Shown: positions 20,250-34,679 of the stretch, one piece after another
Numbering within the stretch: position 1 is the first letter of the stretch
How the letters are laid out: each line of letters opens with the position of its first letter
Origin: Pholis gunnellus
Taxonomy: Eukaryota; Chordata; Actinopteri; Perciformes; Pholidae
Assembly: GCA_910591455.2 (NCBI GenBank)
Contig: OU342815.1
Location: forward strand, 17,439,806 to 17,503,805
Reading direction: 5' to 3'
DNA length: 64,000 bases
The notes under the pieces: model-generated
The model's database searches: none
Seen by the model: the letters and a program-made list of their open reading frames with translations, nothing else
Told to the model about the DNA's origin: nothing
Made by a program: the position numbers and the translations under genes

Positions 20250-22636
20250 CTGGAAGAGAATAGATTCCTATCATGAACATCACCATAAACATGACAAAGT
20301 CCACACGCCGGCTGTGACAACATCATACTTGTGGTGCATTGCAATGAAGGCAGAGATATGGATGAAAAAAATAGATAAACAAGCTGAGTGTCTGCTTGGG
20401 CAAGTTACTGAATATTACCCACAAACCTCTGGATGCAGTCTGCTGGCTGGCTCAGTCCCTCATGGACTATATATAAGCTGTATTTGAATTAATTCCCAAC
20501 ACCCACCACATAAACCCTGCTCAATACTGCGCAACAGTACTACGACCCCACTGAAATATCAAATGGCATAATAGATTCTTTAATCTTCCTTCAAGAGAAA
20601 ACTAAAGACAATAAGGGAGAGACATCATGTCACCATCTATCAGAGGAGCTGTCTCTGTGGAGGACACACCGTCTCTTTGTTTATGCGTCTCATCCAAACC
20701 GCTGCACTGCAGAAAATGTGCATCAGATCATTTATCTCGTACCTCTCACAAGCTTTAAAGGGACAATCTGAGATCTACATGGAAACAAAAAGGGACTGTA
20801 TATCCACTACCAATATCAAAAACACAGGATGGGAACCTGCCATCAATCCTAAATTAACAGATTTTAATAAATAGACTAAAACTAGACAACAACAAAATCT
20901 AAGTTACCATGTTTTAAGAGTAATTTTAATTTAGATGTAATGAATAATATGTAATAAATAGAAATATGTTAAACAATAAATGCTTATTATTCAATTGCCC
21001 CTTCGATTAACCCTTCCCCCAATCAGTGATGATGCAATCATGGAACAGTAAGACAATATCATGTATGTAGTTTAGTGTGTATTCAAAGACCCATTCACAA
21101 TGGCCTCGTTTTAAAACTAGTTAGCTCAAAACATAAAAAAGCCAGAGATGGTGTTATCAACTGACGAGCTAACATTAACTCATTTAGCTAGCGAGCTACA
21201 GCTGAGAAAAACTGCTAGCCCGCAACATTGACGATTGCTGGCTAGAAATGATCTTGGCAGGTTGAGCAACAGTAACCGAGGAAGGCGGGGCTTGGCAAGC
21301 CGTCATTTCAGGTGTTCTGTGAAAATGCTAAAATAACAAATACCAAAAAAAGAAGTTTGCCTCAAGGGTTTTGCTGGCTTTAAGAGAACATTGCTTTTAA
21401 AATTGTCTCACATGGCCTCAACCATCATGGGTGAACATCGTTCTCCTCTACACACATTTATAATACATCATAATACATCTTTTCACAGAGCAAGCAACCT
21501 ATTGGATTTGATTTGTTCAAACATCAAATAAAAAAGGACAGTGATGAAAGTATAAAAGCCGAAGAAATGAGATGGCAGAGGTCCACCGACAAATCGCTGG
21601 AGAAATGACAGTGAGATAACAATCGAGCTGAGTAGATGGCAGACGCATCATTAAAGAGGCACTGCGACCGTCGCAGCATTCTCCAAAACATCGACATCTA
21701 TGTTCTGACTTTGATATCAGCTTGATCCACCTAATGAGTGCTGTGATGTCTAAATAAGGGATGCTGGTGGAACAGCAGACACTCTCATTTACAGACCACA
21801 GGGTGTATTCACATCTGAGATGGTTGAACAACAAATCAAAGTCACGGTTGCGAGGTTCGGTCCAGTAATTCCCCGGAACAGTTGGCAATTTAGCAATACA
21901 CACAACAGTGATTAGAGCAAGAAATGAGTGCCGGTTACAAAAGCTTGGGCTTGTTTAGGAGGAGAGCTGTATTTTACACAATAATAGACCTCGAGGCTTT
22001 TGATCTGAGTGTGTGTGCATGCATGTTTGTATTGAGAGAGTTTCTGAATGCATCAAAGTAAGTCGTAGTTAAGGATTCAGAGAGATGGCAGACACAATTA
22101 CAGATCTCCCTTTGGCCTCTGATGTAAGGGGTCTCCATGGTGGTGAAAAGTTGTTCAGTTAGTTCTGCATTTCTTTGTAAATAGCAGAATCTTTTTTCCA
22201 CTGGTGTGATTAGAAAATGGGAGGTGGCAAAGCGGGGGAGGGGGGCCAGGAAGAAGTATTCAAGTGTGACATTTGACTGACATGTGCTATTAGGTTGAAA
22301 TGGTTTAATCTCTTATTTGGCTGGTGCGGAGCAGTTGAGGAGGTAAGCTGCACTTATCATTGATCCTCCCCCCCGTTCATTGACACACTTAAGCCTCCGC
22401 AGGCAGACTTTATCTGATGAAGCAGGCAACAGAGGCAAAGGAGGATTTCACTTTAGAAAAGCTCCAAACACCCCGACCAAGTGCCTGGGTTTCCGCTCTA
22501 AAACTTTGGGCTGTGAAGGACGCCGGCGTGTTTACAAATGATGTCCCCAGAGAGTACGGCAAAGTTTTCCCATCATCTCACCCAGGATATGGTTGTTGGC
22601 AGGGAGCTTCCACTGGTTTGTTTCTCTGCCTCTGAA

Positions 22637-22650
22637 CCCCCCCCCCCCCC
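22637..22650. repeat. Poly-C tract (about 14)
   Basis: Homopolymer run followed by TTCTCTTCTC. Exact length is uncertain. Confidence 0.85.
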
Positions 22651-24002
22651 TTCTCTTCTCTGTCTGCATCTGCAACGTGATTGATGGATGTATTTTTCTC
22701 TTGTTACATCTCGCACCAAATTTAGCAAAGGTAACGGGGCTGACTTGGGCAATTCCCAAGTGGGGACTTGGCACTGCTGCTGACAAGCTGAAACAGAGCA
22801 GCAGCATGGCAGTTACAAACCAAATAAAAAGAGGTTTTGTACTCCTCTGAGTGGCTCAGTTGTTTACAAGAGCTAATTATTGCAGCGCTTAATGTAGCAT
22901 TGTTCACTTTGTTTGTCATTCGGAGGTCTAGAACTATATCACTCCATTCAACAGACTTTTAGATGGTAATGTAAAACATATCCAAACATGTGTTTCAGTT
23001 CTGTGTTACTCTGTAAAGCGAGGCCTGAACACAAACCTATTACACTTAATGTTATGTGTTGTGACCCCATGTTGTTATGTTATTTATGTACTGATTTTAC
23101 ATAATAGTATTATTCTGTTTCTCCATATTGTGATTCTACCATTCAGGGATGGATTATCTTCTGGGCAAATTGGATAACTGGCACGGGGCCCCATAAGCTC
23201 ATGGGTCCCAAAGGCCCCATGGTCACCTTGTACCAATTTGCTTGAATAATTGCTCATTTGTTTGGTAATTAAGAACAATGTAAACTGAAAACTAGAAGGA
23301 GCTGTAATAAATGTTTTTGTATTAATAATGGTCCACATGACATGAGAGGACTTTCTCGGTCGTAGAACCCTAAAACTAAAGTAACTAAATATAATTCAAC
23401 CATCGTTAATTTGATAATTTACGTTTATATTGTTTTGGTTTAACGGCCTGCAGCTGTACTGTTTTGGTGCTCAACACTCTACAGTGTTGTGTTTTGGCTG
23501 CAAAGGACAGCTTTATTTTCAGCAAAAAAAAAATTCCCAAAAAACCCGTCTCTACCTGACAAAGTCAACGTTTAGCTGGTGAACACACAGGAACATTTAG
23601 CAGTTATTATTTAGCATGATGCTCAGTCCTACAGAGGGATCTCTTGTTAAAATGACATTCTAACACCTTTATTAGTAAATATATTTCTGTTAACCACAAA
23701 CTAACTCACACAGCAAACCTGGAGAACAGCATTTCAGACAGAGAGTACTGTTTTCTGGGTCTCTGTGCACTGTGTACTCACATAATGCATAATGGAAAGT
23801 GGGAAGAATGGGGGGTCTTATTTCACCTTTTACCTTGTTAATCCGGCCGTACTCCTGTCTACTCTCTTTATATGATGTTGAATGGGTGAGGGATCTTTTT
23901 TTTCTGTGGATTTTTTTCCTTATTCAAATTGAGGGTCTACAGGTAGAAGGTGTTTTATGTTCACTCTGTAAAGGCAAATCTGTGATTATGGGCAAAATTA
24001 AT

Positions 24003-24063
24003 CAAGTTGACTCAACTTGACTAGACTTAATGCATTTATAATGCAACTTATAAATGCATTAAG
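24003..24063. repeat. Two adjacent perfect inverted repeats
   Basis: CAAGTTGA and TCAACTTG (24003-24010 and 24012-24019) form an 8-bp-arm palindrome with a 1-nt spacer. Just downstream CTTAATGCATTTATAA (24026-24041) and its exact complement (24048-24063) form a 16-bp stem with a 6-nt loop TGCAAC. No transposon was recognised around them. Confidence 0.9.
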
Positions 24064-25074
24064 ATGGAGCTCTCATCTATTGCTGCAACATGTTATAGAA
24101 CAATGCCCGACTTCATGCCATTTGCACATTCTGTATCTCACCAATTATAGCATCAATGTCTTGATTGTCAATTCAATTCATTATGTGTCTTTTGGCCGTG
24201 TTTTTTCTTCCAAAGTGTCTTGTTTCATTCTCTGTCCCTCCATGCTAAATGTATTAAGAGACCAACCCCATACCATGTAATTCATAAGCCCAAGTGGGAG
24301 AAACCCTTTAAAACCCTCTTTATGGCCATGATCTGACAGTCCCATGGCACTTTTCCTTTTAAATAACCTGCAGGAATCACTTCACTGCTCCTCATGGAGG
24401 ACATCAATTTCCAGGCAGGCAGGGTAGCTCTCCGAGTATGAGGAGGGAGGATTTGAATTAATTTACGGACGGCGGTAGAATATGCCAGAGCACTGATTGG
24501 CAGTTAAAAACCATTAAGGCAGGCTCACGCAGGTTTAAGGTTGAGAAAGTGCGTTCCTTGATTTAATGGCTTCATTACAACCTCCCGGCAGAAAGACTTG
24601 AATAACAATGTGACGTGAACTGAATATCTACATGGTATTGCTGAACGTTTTGGCAGGACCAACGGTGTAGGGTGCTGGTCAATGTACTACGCTCTCTCGG
24701 CCACTTAATTCATCTATTATCAACTTTTTAATAGATAATGTGGTAATCCAACCAATAATCATTCAGTTTCTTTCAATCATTTTCTTTTCTAGTGAAGTGA
24801 TTATTCCGTAGTTTCAAGGTACCCTTTTCTAGAAATCTCTGGTATAAAGCAAACTGCACTGTGAGCAAATGGAGGTTTATCCCATTGGCAGACATGTTGA
24901 CTTGTTGTAAGAAAAACAAAATTTACTTGTGAAGGTTTTTGCTGCATTTCTTCCTTTCACCCTTGCACTCGATGCTCCCACTTGCGTCTTGGATACAAAA
25001 CTTTGCTCTATGAAGTGACTTTTTACCTCTCACACTCTCAAAAGCACCCCAAAAGAACAAAAAAGGGCGATAAG

Positions 25075-25330
25075 GTGACACTAAACTGCAACAAACTATA
25101 CATACTAGTTTGTTGCACTTATTGTATTCGTATTAGTTTGTGGCACTTATTGCATTTGTTTGTTTCTGCACTGTACTTTGGCTCTGGTTTATGCTCTCAG
25201 ATGCTTGTTTAAAAAAGGAGATGCACTTATTTCTGGTGACTAGTAGTTCTCTTGAATACCGATGTTGAATACACTTATTGTAAGTCGCTTTGGATAAAAG
25301 CATCTGCTAAATGACTGTAATGTAATGTAG
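25075..25330 (+). mobile_element. Teleost interspersed repeat with the GTAAGTCGCTTTGGATAAAAG tail
   Basis: The stretch at 25280-25330 reads TAAGTCGCTTTGGATAAAAG, CATCTGCTAAATGACTGTAA, TGTAATGTA. This 3' tail recurs very often in fish genomes and transcripts and is linked to retroposed elements. The upstream portion, with repeated TTGTTGCACTTATTG-type units, is taken as the body of the same element. The 5' limit is a guess. Confidence 0.55.
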
Positions 25331-25424
25331 AGGAAAAAAGAGGGTCTCCCCATCTTCATCGCTGATATTTACGTGTACAATACTGTTTTGCTGTCTTTTC
25401 TTGACAAAAATATAACGAAGGGCT

Positions 25425-25640
25425 AAAGGTGCTATATACAAAATTGGGAGCAATTCTATTGCCTCTCAACGGCTCTCAACATGGCGACGACGGTGGCTCG
25501 CTGCTACGGTGATAATGCTAACATTGCAAACTATGGCAAACGTGCTGACGGAGATAAAGTGGCTGCTACACTTCCACGACGGACAGCTTTTTCAACTGTC
25601 ACCATCATATGAGCGCATGGCAGAGCCCTGAACAATTTTT
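25425..25640 (+). mobile_element. Possible short interspersed repeat with GC-rich core
   Basis: CTAAAGGTGCTATATACAAA followed by a locally GC-rich part (ATGGCGACGACGGTGGCTCG) stands out from its AT-rich surroundings and looks like the ends and core of short teleost DNA repeats. The ATG here opens no long frame. Family not identified. Confidence 0.3.
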
Positions 25641-28600
25641 TTCGGTATGCTTGGACTATTCAGTATGGAAGCACTGAACCTCTCATGGGGTGAACAAAAC
25701 ATCAGCAACACCTTTCAATAAAATACAATCGTCAACAACACTACAGCCTTATAAATGACTATAGAGTCCAATAAAAACCTGTAACAGTGACAACAAAAAA
25801 TGTTTTAAGAGATTCATTAAGATATGGTGTATTACAGCGTCATTAGATTTGACACAAAGTGCAAATTCAGGGTATTTTCTTCCTTTATCCTCAACAAACA
25901 ATCCTTCAACAATCTGTCTCTGCTGTGACAGAACCTTCTGGGGTCTTCAGGAATCACGCACAAGGCTAACAGCAAGGCTGCAGAGATTCTGAACATTTTT
26001 TTTAGCTCAAGATTAGAAGAGAAAAATGATAGTAATGTGTTAACCCAGCGCACATGTCTGAAAAACAGACAAAAAGTGATAAGTACTTATTGCTAAATCT
26101 TTCTTCCTCTCATGCACCACGGTTAAACTACATGATTCATAAATAATCTTCAATCAAATGTCAAGCAGATTGCTTTTTTCCTGGGTCAGCACTTTGACAT
26201 CTCTACATCAGTGGGGAGTAAATACAAATATAGCAAACATCATAACCCCCCCTAACCCTCACTTCAGAGAAAAACAGTTTGGCTAAGCAGAGGCTCAGGC
26301 ATTAACGGTGCAGACTGGAATGTGAGGCGCACACACGTTTTGCACCATTAACCTCCATCTCAATGTCGGCACTGGGAAGGCAGCTTAGGATTGCTATTCA
26401 ACACATTACAGTTATTGTGTATCAATTTCGACCAACATTACACGGCCTGAGTGGCGAGACCTCAATGGTAGTTTAAAGAAGTTATTCAAGTGAGATAAAT
26501 ACAGTGTAATCAGAGGGCTGTCATGGTTGGCCTTGCTCCGCAGTTGGCCCGAATAACATTTTTTTAAATGAGGTATTTTTCACAAATAGTCATACAAAAT
26601 GTAAATGAAGGCTGGATAGATGAAGGCTCTGATTATTCAGAACAAAAGTCAATGTAACCTTTTCTGATTGAATTCACGATCAAACACTGAGGTAGGTTTA
26701 CACTACGAGGTGGTGAACTTGCTTATTAAGTAGTGTCTTTACATTTTGCTCATGCGTTTAACTAAATACCCGACATTAAAATGATGAACTCTGGTATAAA
26801 CCCGCAGGGCTTGTTTCAGTCATTAGTGTAGGAGTTCTGACTCATCTCTTCCCTGCCTTTGCTGCCCTCTTTCCGGTTTCCTCCGACAGAGCATCAAAAT
26901 AAGTGGAGCACCAAACTCAGAACAGTGCACTCAGCAAACCTCTCTCTCTTCAAATGTTAGTATTCCCGTTTTTTTTTTTCTGTCCCCCCCCCCACCACAC
27001 CCCCACCATGCTGCTGCTACCCCTGCATATCCGAGCATACTCAGCTAATGGAGCAGTGAGAGATGCTCTTGAAAACGAAGTTGAAAATGGACAGGCTCTC
27101 CAGCACAATACAGCAACTCACAAATAGAATAGTCACTACATGCAGCACTCTCAGAGATGTGGCAGCTTCCTTTGAGTACAGTCTGTTCGAACATCATGGC
27201 TATAAGGGCCCATAAAGGTGCTGTTTTATAAATGTGAGTAGAAACTACTGTCATAATGGGGATAATTCATCTGGATCACCACAGTGAAACAGGTCCCTAA
27301 TCAGTCTTTATGTGTAATTGAGATGAATCATTTCCTGCAGCGAGAGCTTGTGCCTGGGTCTAACCAAAATGGTAATAACTCTTGACCTGAAGAGTCGAAC
27401 TGAACAGCACCTATTAATTATGCTCCATACGGAACGATAGTTGTCATTATCAATTTATCTAAGTAAATATGACTCAACCTGGATGGTGATGTTCACGTCA
27501 AAGTGTCTTCAATTCTCAAGATAATGGCTCAAAACAACTTTTGACAAGATTTAAACGTTTCATCCTGACAAACTCCGGTTCATCTGACTCATTTAGGATC
27601 CTCTCCGTCAAAGTCTTCCAGCGCCTCTGGTTAAGCTATGATTATGTCTTGGCCTATGGCGGTGTAGGCTATTTATTCCACTCCAGCGCCCAGGGTCATG
27701 GCTCAGAGGAGAGGTCACGGTACAGTACAGTCATGCTGAATGTATGAGCAAAAGAGTATACTGCACATGATATACTAAACATGAGCCAAGTATGCTTTGA
27801 TTTTCCACTTCACCTCATTTTGCCCACAGTTCTGATCAGTCATTCTGTACGGTCGACACTCATACTGAGGAGAAGTCCGCCCTGGGCACTGCACCGACAA
27901 AAGCCTCAGGCATTTGTCTAACTGTCGACTTTGTTTTTCTGCAGTCATTTAGATATTCAGGTTTAATTAAGGTACCTCTGTCATTAACACAGGATTTCAT
28001 TTCCTAAACTTTCAATCTCACACCACTCTCTGCTTCTCTCAGACTCTGGCACCCACTCCAAAACACAAACACTCCCACCCAACTGCCACTGAAGAAATGC
28101 CGTCACAGTTCCCTGGCCAAACTTTTATTTAGTATTCATCATAACCAAGAAACCTGCTTGGTTGTTTCCCTTTCCAGGGAACTCCAGGGAAATGATATCT
28201 GTGGGATTGGAGCCACATGTTAGGGTTGATGAAACTGCTGAAGAGGAAAAGCAGGATCACCTATCTCTTGACATGAATCATCAACATAAAATATGGTTTC
28301 CCTTCAGAGATATGAGAGAGATACAGATGGAAATAAATATCTGCTAGCTCTTGTCAAGTTTTTCGTAACTGAGCCACGCATCAACTTATACAAATGCTTG
28401 TCGTTGTAAGCGTTCCGTTAAATGCAGCTGCTGCATGAGATAATCACAGATAAATGTTTTTTTTTTCTCCTCTTGTAACATGTCTAATGTCCAAGGACTC
28501 TTAATGACATGCAACACTTGCTTTATTCACAAGATGGTGCAATAAGCACTTATTGCACTTACTTCCCCATTTTCTGACTCACCAAACCTTTTGGGGAGTG

Positions 28601-29705
28601 CAACAGTGAAACAATATTTGCCTCTCAACCGTGTAACATTTATGAGCATGGGGATTCATGTATTTCATGCTACATAAATCATCCAAGTAAACAAGTCTGA
28701 TTAGTGTTTCTGCTCAGGCGAAAGAGCTTGTTTTGAGTCAAAAGCAGATCTCACAGTCCATTAGACTAAGCTGGATCTAAAGCCAGAGCCCAAGGAATTT
28801 TGGCAGACACAGGAGTTTAAACTGCACACCTAAACACGCCCACTTTAATTTGGCTTCTAATCACAGTCCTCTCAAATTGCTGAGTTAAAGAAGGAGATAA
28901 TGCAGGAATGGAGCAACGGTCAGGCAAATCGAACAGACCTCTGATCCTGTCCTTGACTGACTCTGATCAAAGTCACAGCTCTACAAAATGCCCTAATTGT
29001 ATCTGCAGGGGCGAAAACCTTTCTCACTCCGAACTCATCAAATACCCTTTAGCGTCTCTGTGTGACACACCAGACTTTTTCAACTAACTACAATGTAAAC
29101 CAGCCCGGGGCACTGGTGGACGGTGAGAGCATGTGACGTGGAGTAGAGTGCGTGAGAGTCTGCTTGGGGCGTGCAGGAGAGGTGGGGGATGGGTCAAACA
29201 AACAACAAACACAAGACTTTTGTCGAAAGAGACAGGTGTTCTTGTCCTGTGACAAACTAAACGTTTTTTCGTTAGTCATGTGAGTTGGTACTGTCCTGAG
29301 TTACATGAGTCGCACCAACCAGGCTTTGTTACCTTAACCTAACTTCCTGTAAAGATGGTAGTTCATTTTTTAAATGACACCATGCATGTTAGTAGTGTAT
29401 ATTGAGACCCTTTCCCGAACCGTTGAAAAATAATGCTAGATCTCCAATCTCCAATGCCAAGGGCCGCTACTAAGCTTCGCTATTTGATGAGTTGGTAGTG
29501 AAAATGGGTTGGCGGGGGACTAGAGTTGATGATTAATTTCATTCATTGGTGACATTTCTGTCATTATAAGGTAACTGCCTTTTGTTTATTCTATTCTGGG
29601 ATAAAAACACCACAAGCCCATTGAACTACGCGCGCACATGCACACAAACATCCTTGCAGCATCACTAGACATTCAGTATCGCTCAGTTAGGTCGAACGTC
29701 TCTTG

Positions 29706-29706
29706 C

Positions 29707-29733
<27 letters not shown>
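29706..29733. repeat. (CT)n microsatellite, about 14 units
   Basis: Pure CT run; the Arg-Glu repeat read on the other strand comes from it. Confidence 0.95.
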
Positions 29734-29737
<4 letters not shown>

Positions 29738-29872
29738 AGCACTTTTGTTGCAACTCCAACTGTTCGCCAATGGAGGTCGATAAAGATTAAAGATCATTTG
29801 ATGCTCCTTTAATGCCAGGTTATTAAGAGTGAGAGCAGAGGACTTCTGTAATCCCTGTCTGCAGATCAAAGA

Positions 29873-29892
29873 CAGGCCAGATATCTGGCCTG
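29873..29892. repeat. Perfect 20-bp palindrome
   Basis: CAGGCCAGATATCTGGCCTG equals its own reverse complement with no spacer. It sits in a block of higher-complexity sequence (29.8-30.0 kb) unlike the AT-rich flanks. Confidence 0.9.
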
Positions 29893-31646
29893 CTATTAAC
29901 CGAGTGGCTGGATGCCACCTGCCCAGATGTTTGGCATGTGGACTCCAGGTCTGCCAAATGGGAATCATGAGACCACAGGACGCGTTCCAGGAACCATCTG
30001 AGGCTCCCAAACTTCAAGGGCAAAGCCTGCAGTCAAAATGTTTAAAACATTTTTTTTTTACGTAGTTTCTATAATAATCTATCACTCCTTTTATGCTTAC
30101 CGTGTCTGTATCCTGTTCAATGTCGAGATTTTATAAAACATTCTTCAAAAAAGAAATTTCACACAACAAATTTTTGCTAACAAGGTCATTGCATTTGATT
30201 CAGACACATTTCGAAGTTGATGAAACCACGGCCTCACTTTTAAATTGAAATGTTCTATCAACATAACAGGCACTTTTGATATCCTGCATCAGAGGCCACA
30301 AAGCTCAGTGTGGATTAGAAAGAGTTGATGTTGGGCTTTGCATACCCCACAGTCGTGACAATCCCAGGCCTGTTGCCTGGGCTCTGACTGTCAGTTAAAG
30401 AACTTGCTTGTGATAGGGCCTCAAAACAGTGCAAGGCTTCCTGTGGTTACAGCCCTGACTGTCAATGCGCATTTGATCTCCTTGGAGTTTACTCACACTG
30501 GAGCTGTTTGTTGTTATTTACAGCCAAAGCCTCAGAGTGGGCCGGTGCCATTGTACACTCGGCCGAGCTGTGGTGGAGCTCGAGTTGATTGTTGCCGTTG
30601 TGTTAACCATTATCGAAACACATTACTCACTGTCACAATGGGCACAGAGACAAAGATCAACATAAATGCGGCAAAAAAAACATCACATACAGTGGTCACA
30701 AGGCTATTTTGTTCCATGACGCACATGTGAACTCACCAACTCGTTTGCAACAATGTGACACTGCAGTCCAAAGCAATCACAGAAGTCAAACGCATGTATG
30801 TACATGTCTGCCACGTCTAAAAGAAGAAGTGATGAAACCTGATGAGGTCAGTCGGTTGGTCGGTTCCAGATCAAGACTGAAATATCTTAGTATACAAAAG
30901 TGACATTTTTAAATTCAAGAATAATAATACAGTACTAACTGTTTATTTACATTGTGATTTACTTTCACCTTGAATCCTATTTAATTTAGTAAAAAAAACA
31001 AGATCTTTTTTGGCAAACAGCCAACAGTTTATATATAATATATGGAGAGCTTTCCATTCATAAGTCAACAGATAAGTATTTTTCTGTCAATAGTAAAAGA
31101 TGAAGAATTGTCTTTGTCCTCTAATGCAGATGGCAGTATTTATACCATACCAGGGGACTTTAATATATTTATTTTCCTTCTCTGTGTCACAGGTGAATAT
31201 GGCTTCAACATTTATAATACGAAAATATCAAGCGCATGCATTTTTTAACAGACATTTGCGCCATGCGGATAAATCTGTTTCAAATCAATTTCAGAGGTGG
31301 TACCCTCGACTTTGACCTTGTCCCGGGGCTGCTCGGATTTTGACTGAGTTCCATTAACACAACGCAGAGCAATTTCATTGCATGTAACGGACACAAAGCC
31401 AACCCCGATGCCTCCGGCGACGAGCACTTTTGCAGGCAAAAGTGAGATGATATAATGCAAACGCTTTACATGTCTATCATATCTAGAAATCCTTGCATTT
31501 CAAATATTCATCAGGCCATTTGAATTTCAATGCTTAGGGTTACGAGTGTCGACGTACAATTAATTTATCTTCGACATTTTGAGATAACATCATTAAGTAT
31601 GCAGGATTATTTCTCTTGCTGCAAGATTAGTCGCAGCCTTCCACCA

Positions 31647-31767
<121 letters not shown>

Positions 31768-33776
31768 AACCCCACTACCTGAAGGTGGGAAGCAGCTGCA
31801 GTGTGGTTCTCCTTGTATTCTGCCTTTAGAGCTAGTGTTGTATAAGTCAGACCCGAGTCAGGCATTACAAACGCATGACTTATTATAACAAACAACAAAG
31901 CGGAAAACCAAGAACAAGAATGGTGACTTCTGCAACTCTTCTCGAGATCTATAATTCACTTTGACAGGTGTCAGAAACGGAGCATGTTTATTTTCGCCGT
32001 GTTGTGACAACAAGCAGCAAAATATACCTCTGAAAACATCAGAGGCCGTAACATCCCGCAGTCTGTGAATCCTGTGCCGTGCATGATATGTCATTAGCAA
32101 GCGTTGACACCATTGAGATGACTAAATGATGATAACAAAGCCCCATGCATCAGAGAATCTTCAATGTGACGAAAGAGAGAAGGCCCACCCGACTCCACAC
32201 ACAGCTCTCTCTATGGGAGTCTGTTCCTTTCAGAGAGTCTATAGACATTTTACTAAACATGAGCAGCTGACTTTAAGTAAGTGACAGTAAGTGCAACGCA
32301 GCAGAGCAAGCCTACTGTTCGCACTCAGACACCCCCCCAGGATAATCACATTGGTTGTCATCATAGCTTGAAGAGCAAGTTAAGAATTATTTTCTAAACT
32401 GACTCCGGCAACATTTCACAGACAAAAGCAGTCAAAGTAGAATTATTTTTCCGAAAAGAAACAGAAAAAGAGAGCAGTGTTCCAGTGAAATGAAATGAGC
32501 ACGGCCTTTGACTCGGTGACTTAGTCTGATCAAATTCTGTTCACTGTCTTTCAGCTCCACCAAACAGTGGCAAACAGAATGTCTCTAACTGATCGGTACA
32601 GCAGTCAATACATCAGTGTGTGCATTGGGATGAAGAAATCAATGTCAGTGCATTCCCATGCCTCCTCCATCTCTGCCACCGAGCCCTCATACAGGGATGG
32701 AAAGCCATCAACTGCACCTACCCAAAGGGGATAGCGCACACCCGATATTGATGTTTGAAGGGTTGCCTTGGTGCCAAGAAAGGCCCTTGTAAAAGCCATA
32801 GTAAAAGATTACCCAAGCAAGCATCCTCCTTCAACGCAGCCGAGAACACTAGTTCCCACCCTTGGTACCGTTTTGAAGGGTCATTTTTAAACACAGCAAG
32901 GAATGAAACAAACAACAAGAGAGGCTAGGAGGAACCATCCATCACTCCTACTTGGCTATACCCTGCTGTTTGTCGACCTGGAGATAAAACTGGCCTTATC
33001 TTCAATTAAGCTTGATCAAACATGGTTAGGGTCCAATCTGTAATGCTAAACTAAACAAACAAAAGAGGCTCGCCTGGGACACATTCTTTACTGTCAAATT
33101 GACTGATAGGAATACATTATGCAGTGGTGATGGGTATAATGGTGATGAAAAAAATTCTGCAGCACTCTATCAACTCTACTGATAAAATAGTGCATTTAAG
33201 GATTTTACAAGTGTGAAACTACAGTCACATCTATATCATTAGCCATATTACTGCTGCAACAAGTCACATTCCACACATGGATCAATACAGTTTCATTTTG
33301 CCTAATCTCTCCTTATTTATGTAAATCTACAGTAAATCTATACATCTAAATATGTAAACCCATTCACATAATGTCAACACACAGTATACAGTTTCATTTT
33401 CTACATTCATTCTCACTAAAGTCAGTTGTGATCATTTCTACTGAATATTTAATATCACAGATTCATTCGTATTAGACCGAGACAGACGGTGAGATTCTAA
33501 AATGATGAAACGACAAAAAAGCTTTTCACTTTGTATTGACAAAACAGAGAGCAGATATTTGTTTACTTCTGTGTCAGCTGAGAGGTTTTTGTTGAGGTGT
33601 GTGAGTTGTTGCATGCAGTTTAGCAGATAAGATTGATGTGCCACTGCTCTGCCAAACAGACAATGTAATTAAAGTCATGCAACCATGGTCTCTACCATAA
33701 CTGAGGCACATGAAGCCACATCCTTTTTCTCAGGTTACTATGTCGAGTACACTGACACAGAAATAGTTTTGTTTCT

Positions 33777-34083
33777 ACAACGAGACACAGCCTGTTATAT
33801 CTGGGAGTACATATCTGTTTTAACTCAACAATTATAATCAAATGCCTCCAAACCTCGCAGTGCATTTCTATCCAATAAATCAGAAAATCTGGTAACATCT
33901 AAATCTGGAGCACGGTAACATAGTATTGTTATCGACTTGTATACCATGTGGGCATGCGTAGACGCCGGTGATGTGACGTACATGACATGTGGAATCAAAG
34001 GAAGGAAGTCTAACATGTCGTTGGGCCAGTACAGATGTTCACAATGAACTGCAGTTGTCCGGCTCCATTTCCATTATATAACA
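33777..34083 (+). repeat. Degenerate 5' LTR of the gypsy-type element
   Basis: It ends in ACA immediately before the TGG of the primer-binding site. It shares GATGTGACGTA and CA-ATGAAC-GCAGTTGTC-GGCTCCATTT with the sequence at 36311-36420, with scattered mismatches. The start is set from a weaker GACA-AGCCTGTT match and is uncertain. Confidence 0.55.
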
Positions 34084-34113
34084 TGGTGTCATAATTTCAG
34101 TTGGAGGAAAACT

Positions 34114-34365
34114 ATGGCGCGGTTTCAGCCTCCACACAGTTTTAGTGTGCAAGGCAATGTTGACGAAAAATTGGAGCAACAGGATTTAGACGAGGCGATC
34201 AAATGCAACACTTTCGACTTTGTAGAAGACGAGAGAGATAAAATAGAAACGCTGAAGAGGAAATTTCAGGACTATTGCGAGCTCAGAAATACTTCACTCA
34301 TATCGTTCTTCACACAAGCCCAGAAACCGTCGAAACCCATTGATGCATATGCCACAGACTCATAA
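34114..34365 (+). pseudogene. Gag remnant of the gypsy-type element
   Basis: An 83-codon frame opens MARFQPPHSFSVQGNVDEKL, as gypsy Gag proteins of this group do. It then skips to a later Gag segment with EDERDKIETLKRKFQDYCEL and LISFFTQAQK. More Gag-like sequence with a frame change follows to about 34550, ending LTLEKAI. An internal deletion and stops make it non-functional. Confidence 0.65.
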
Positions 34366-34679
34366 ATAAAGCCAAATATTGTGAATTTGGACAGCTGCAT
34401 GATTCCCTGCTACGTCGTGACAGAAGTATAGTAGTATGTGGTTTAACTAACAACCAGGTGAGACACAAACTGTTATGAGAAGCAGATTTGACATTAGAAA
34501 AAGCAATATCTGCCGTGCAAGTGAGATTATATCCAGCCAGGTCTAAGCACTGACAGAAGAAGTAGGAGTCAGCTGAAGCTAAAATACAACAAAGTTAAAG
34601 CAAACCCAGTAAATCTTGAACAAAAAGTTGAAGTGGAGGTGACAGAATCTGAGGAACAAAAATTTACATAAAGCTTGAC

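Noticed and set aside
21517..21903. 128-codon minus-strand frame upstream of asic4 exon 2 as part of exon 1
   Set aside because: Residues do not match any ASIC segment and there is no donor in the right phase.
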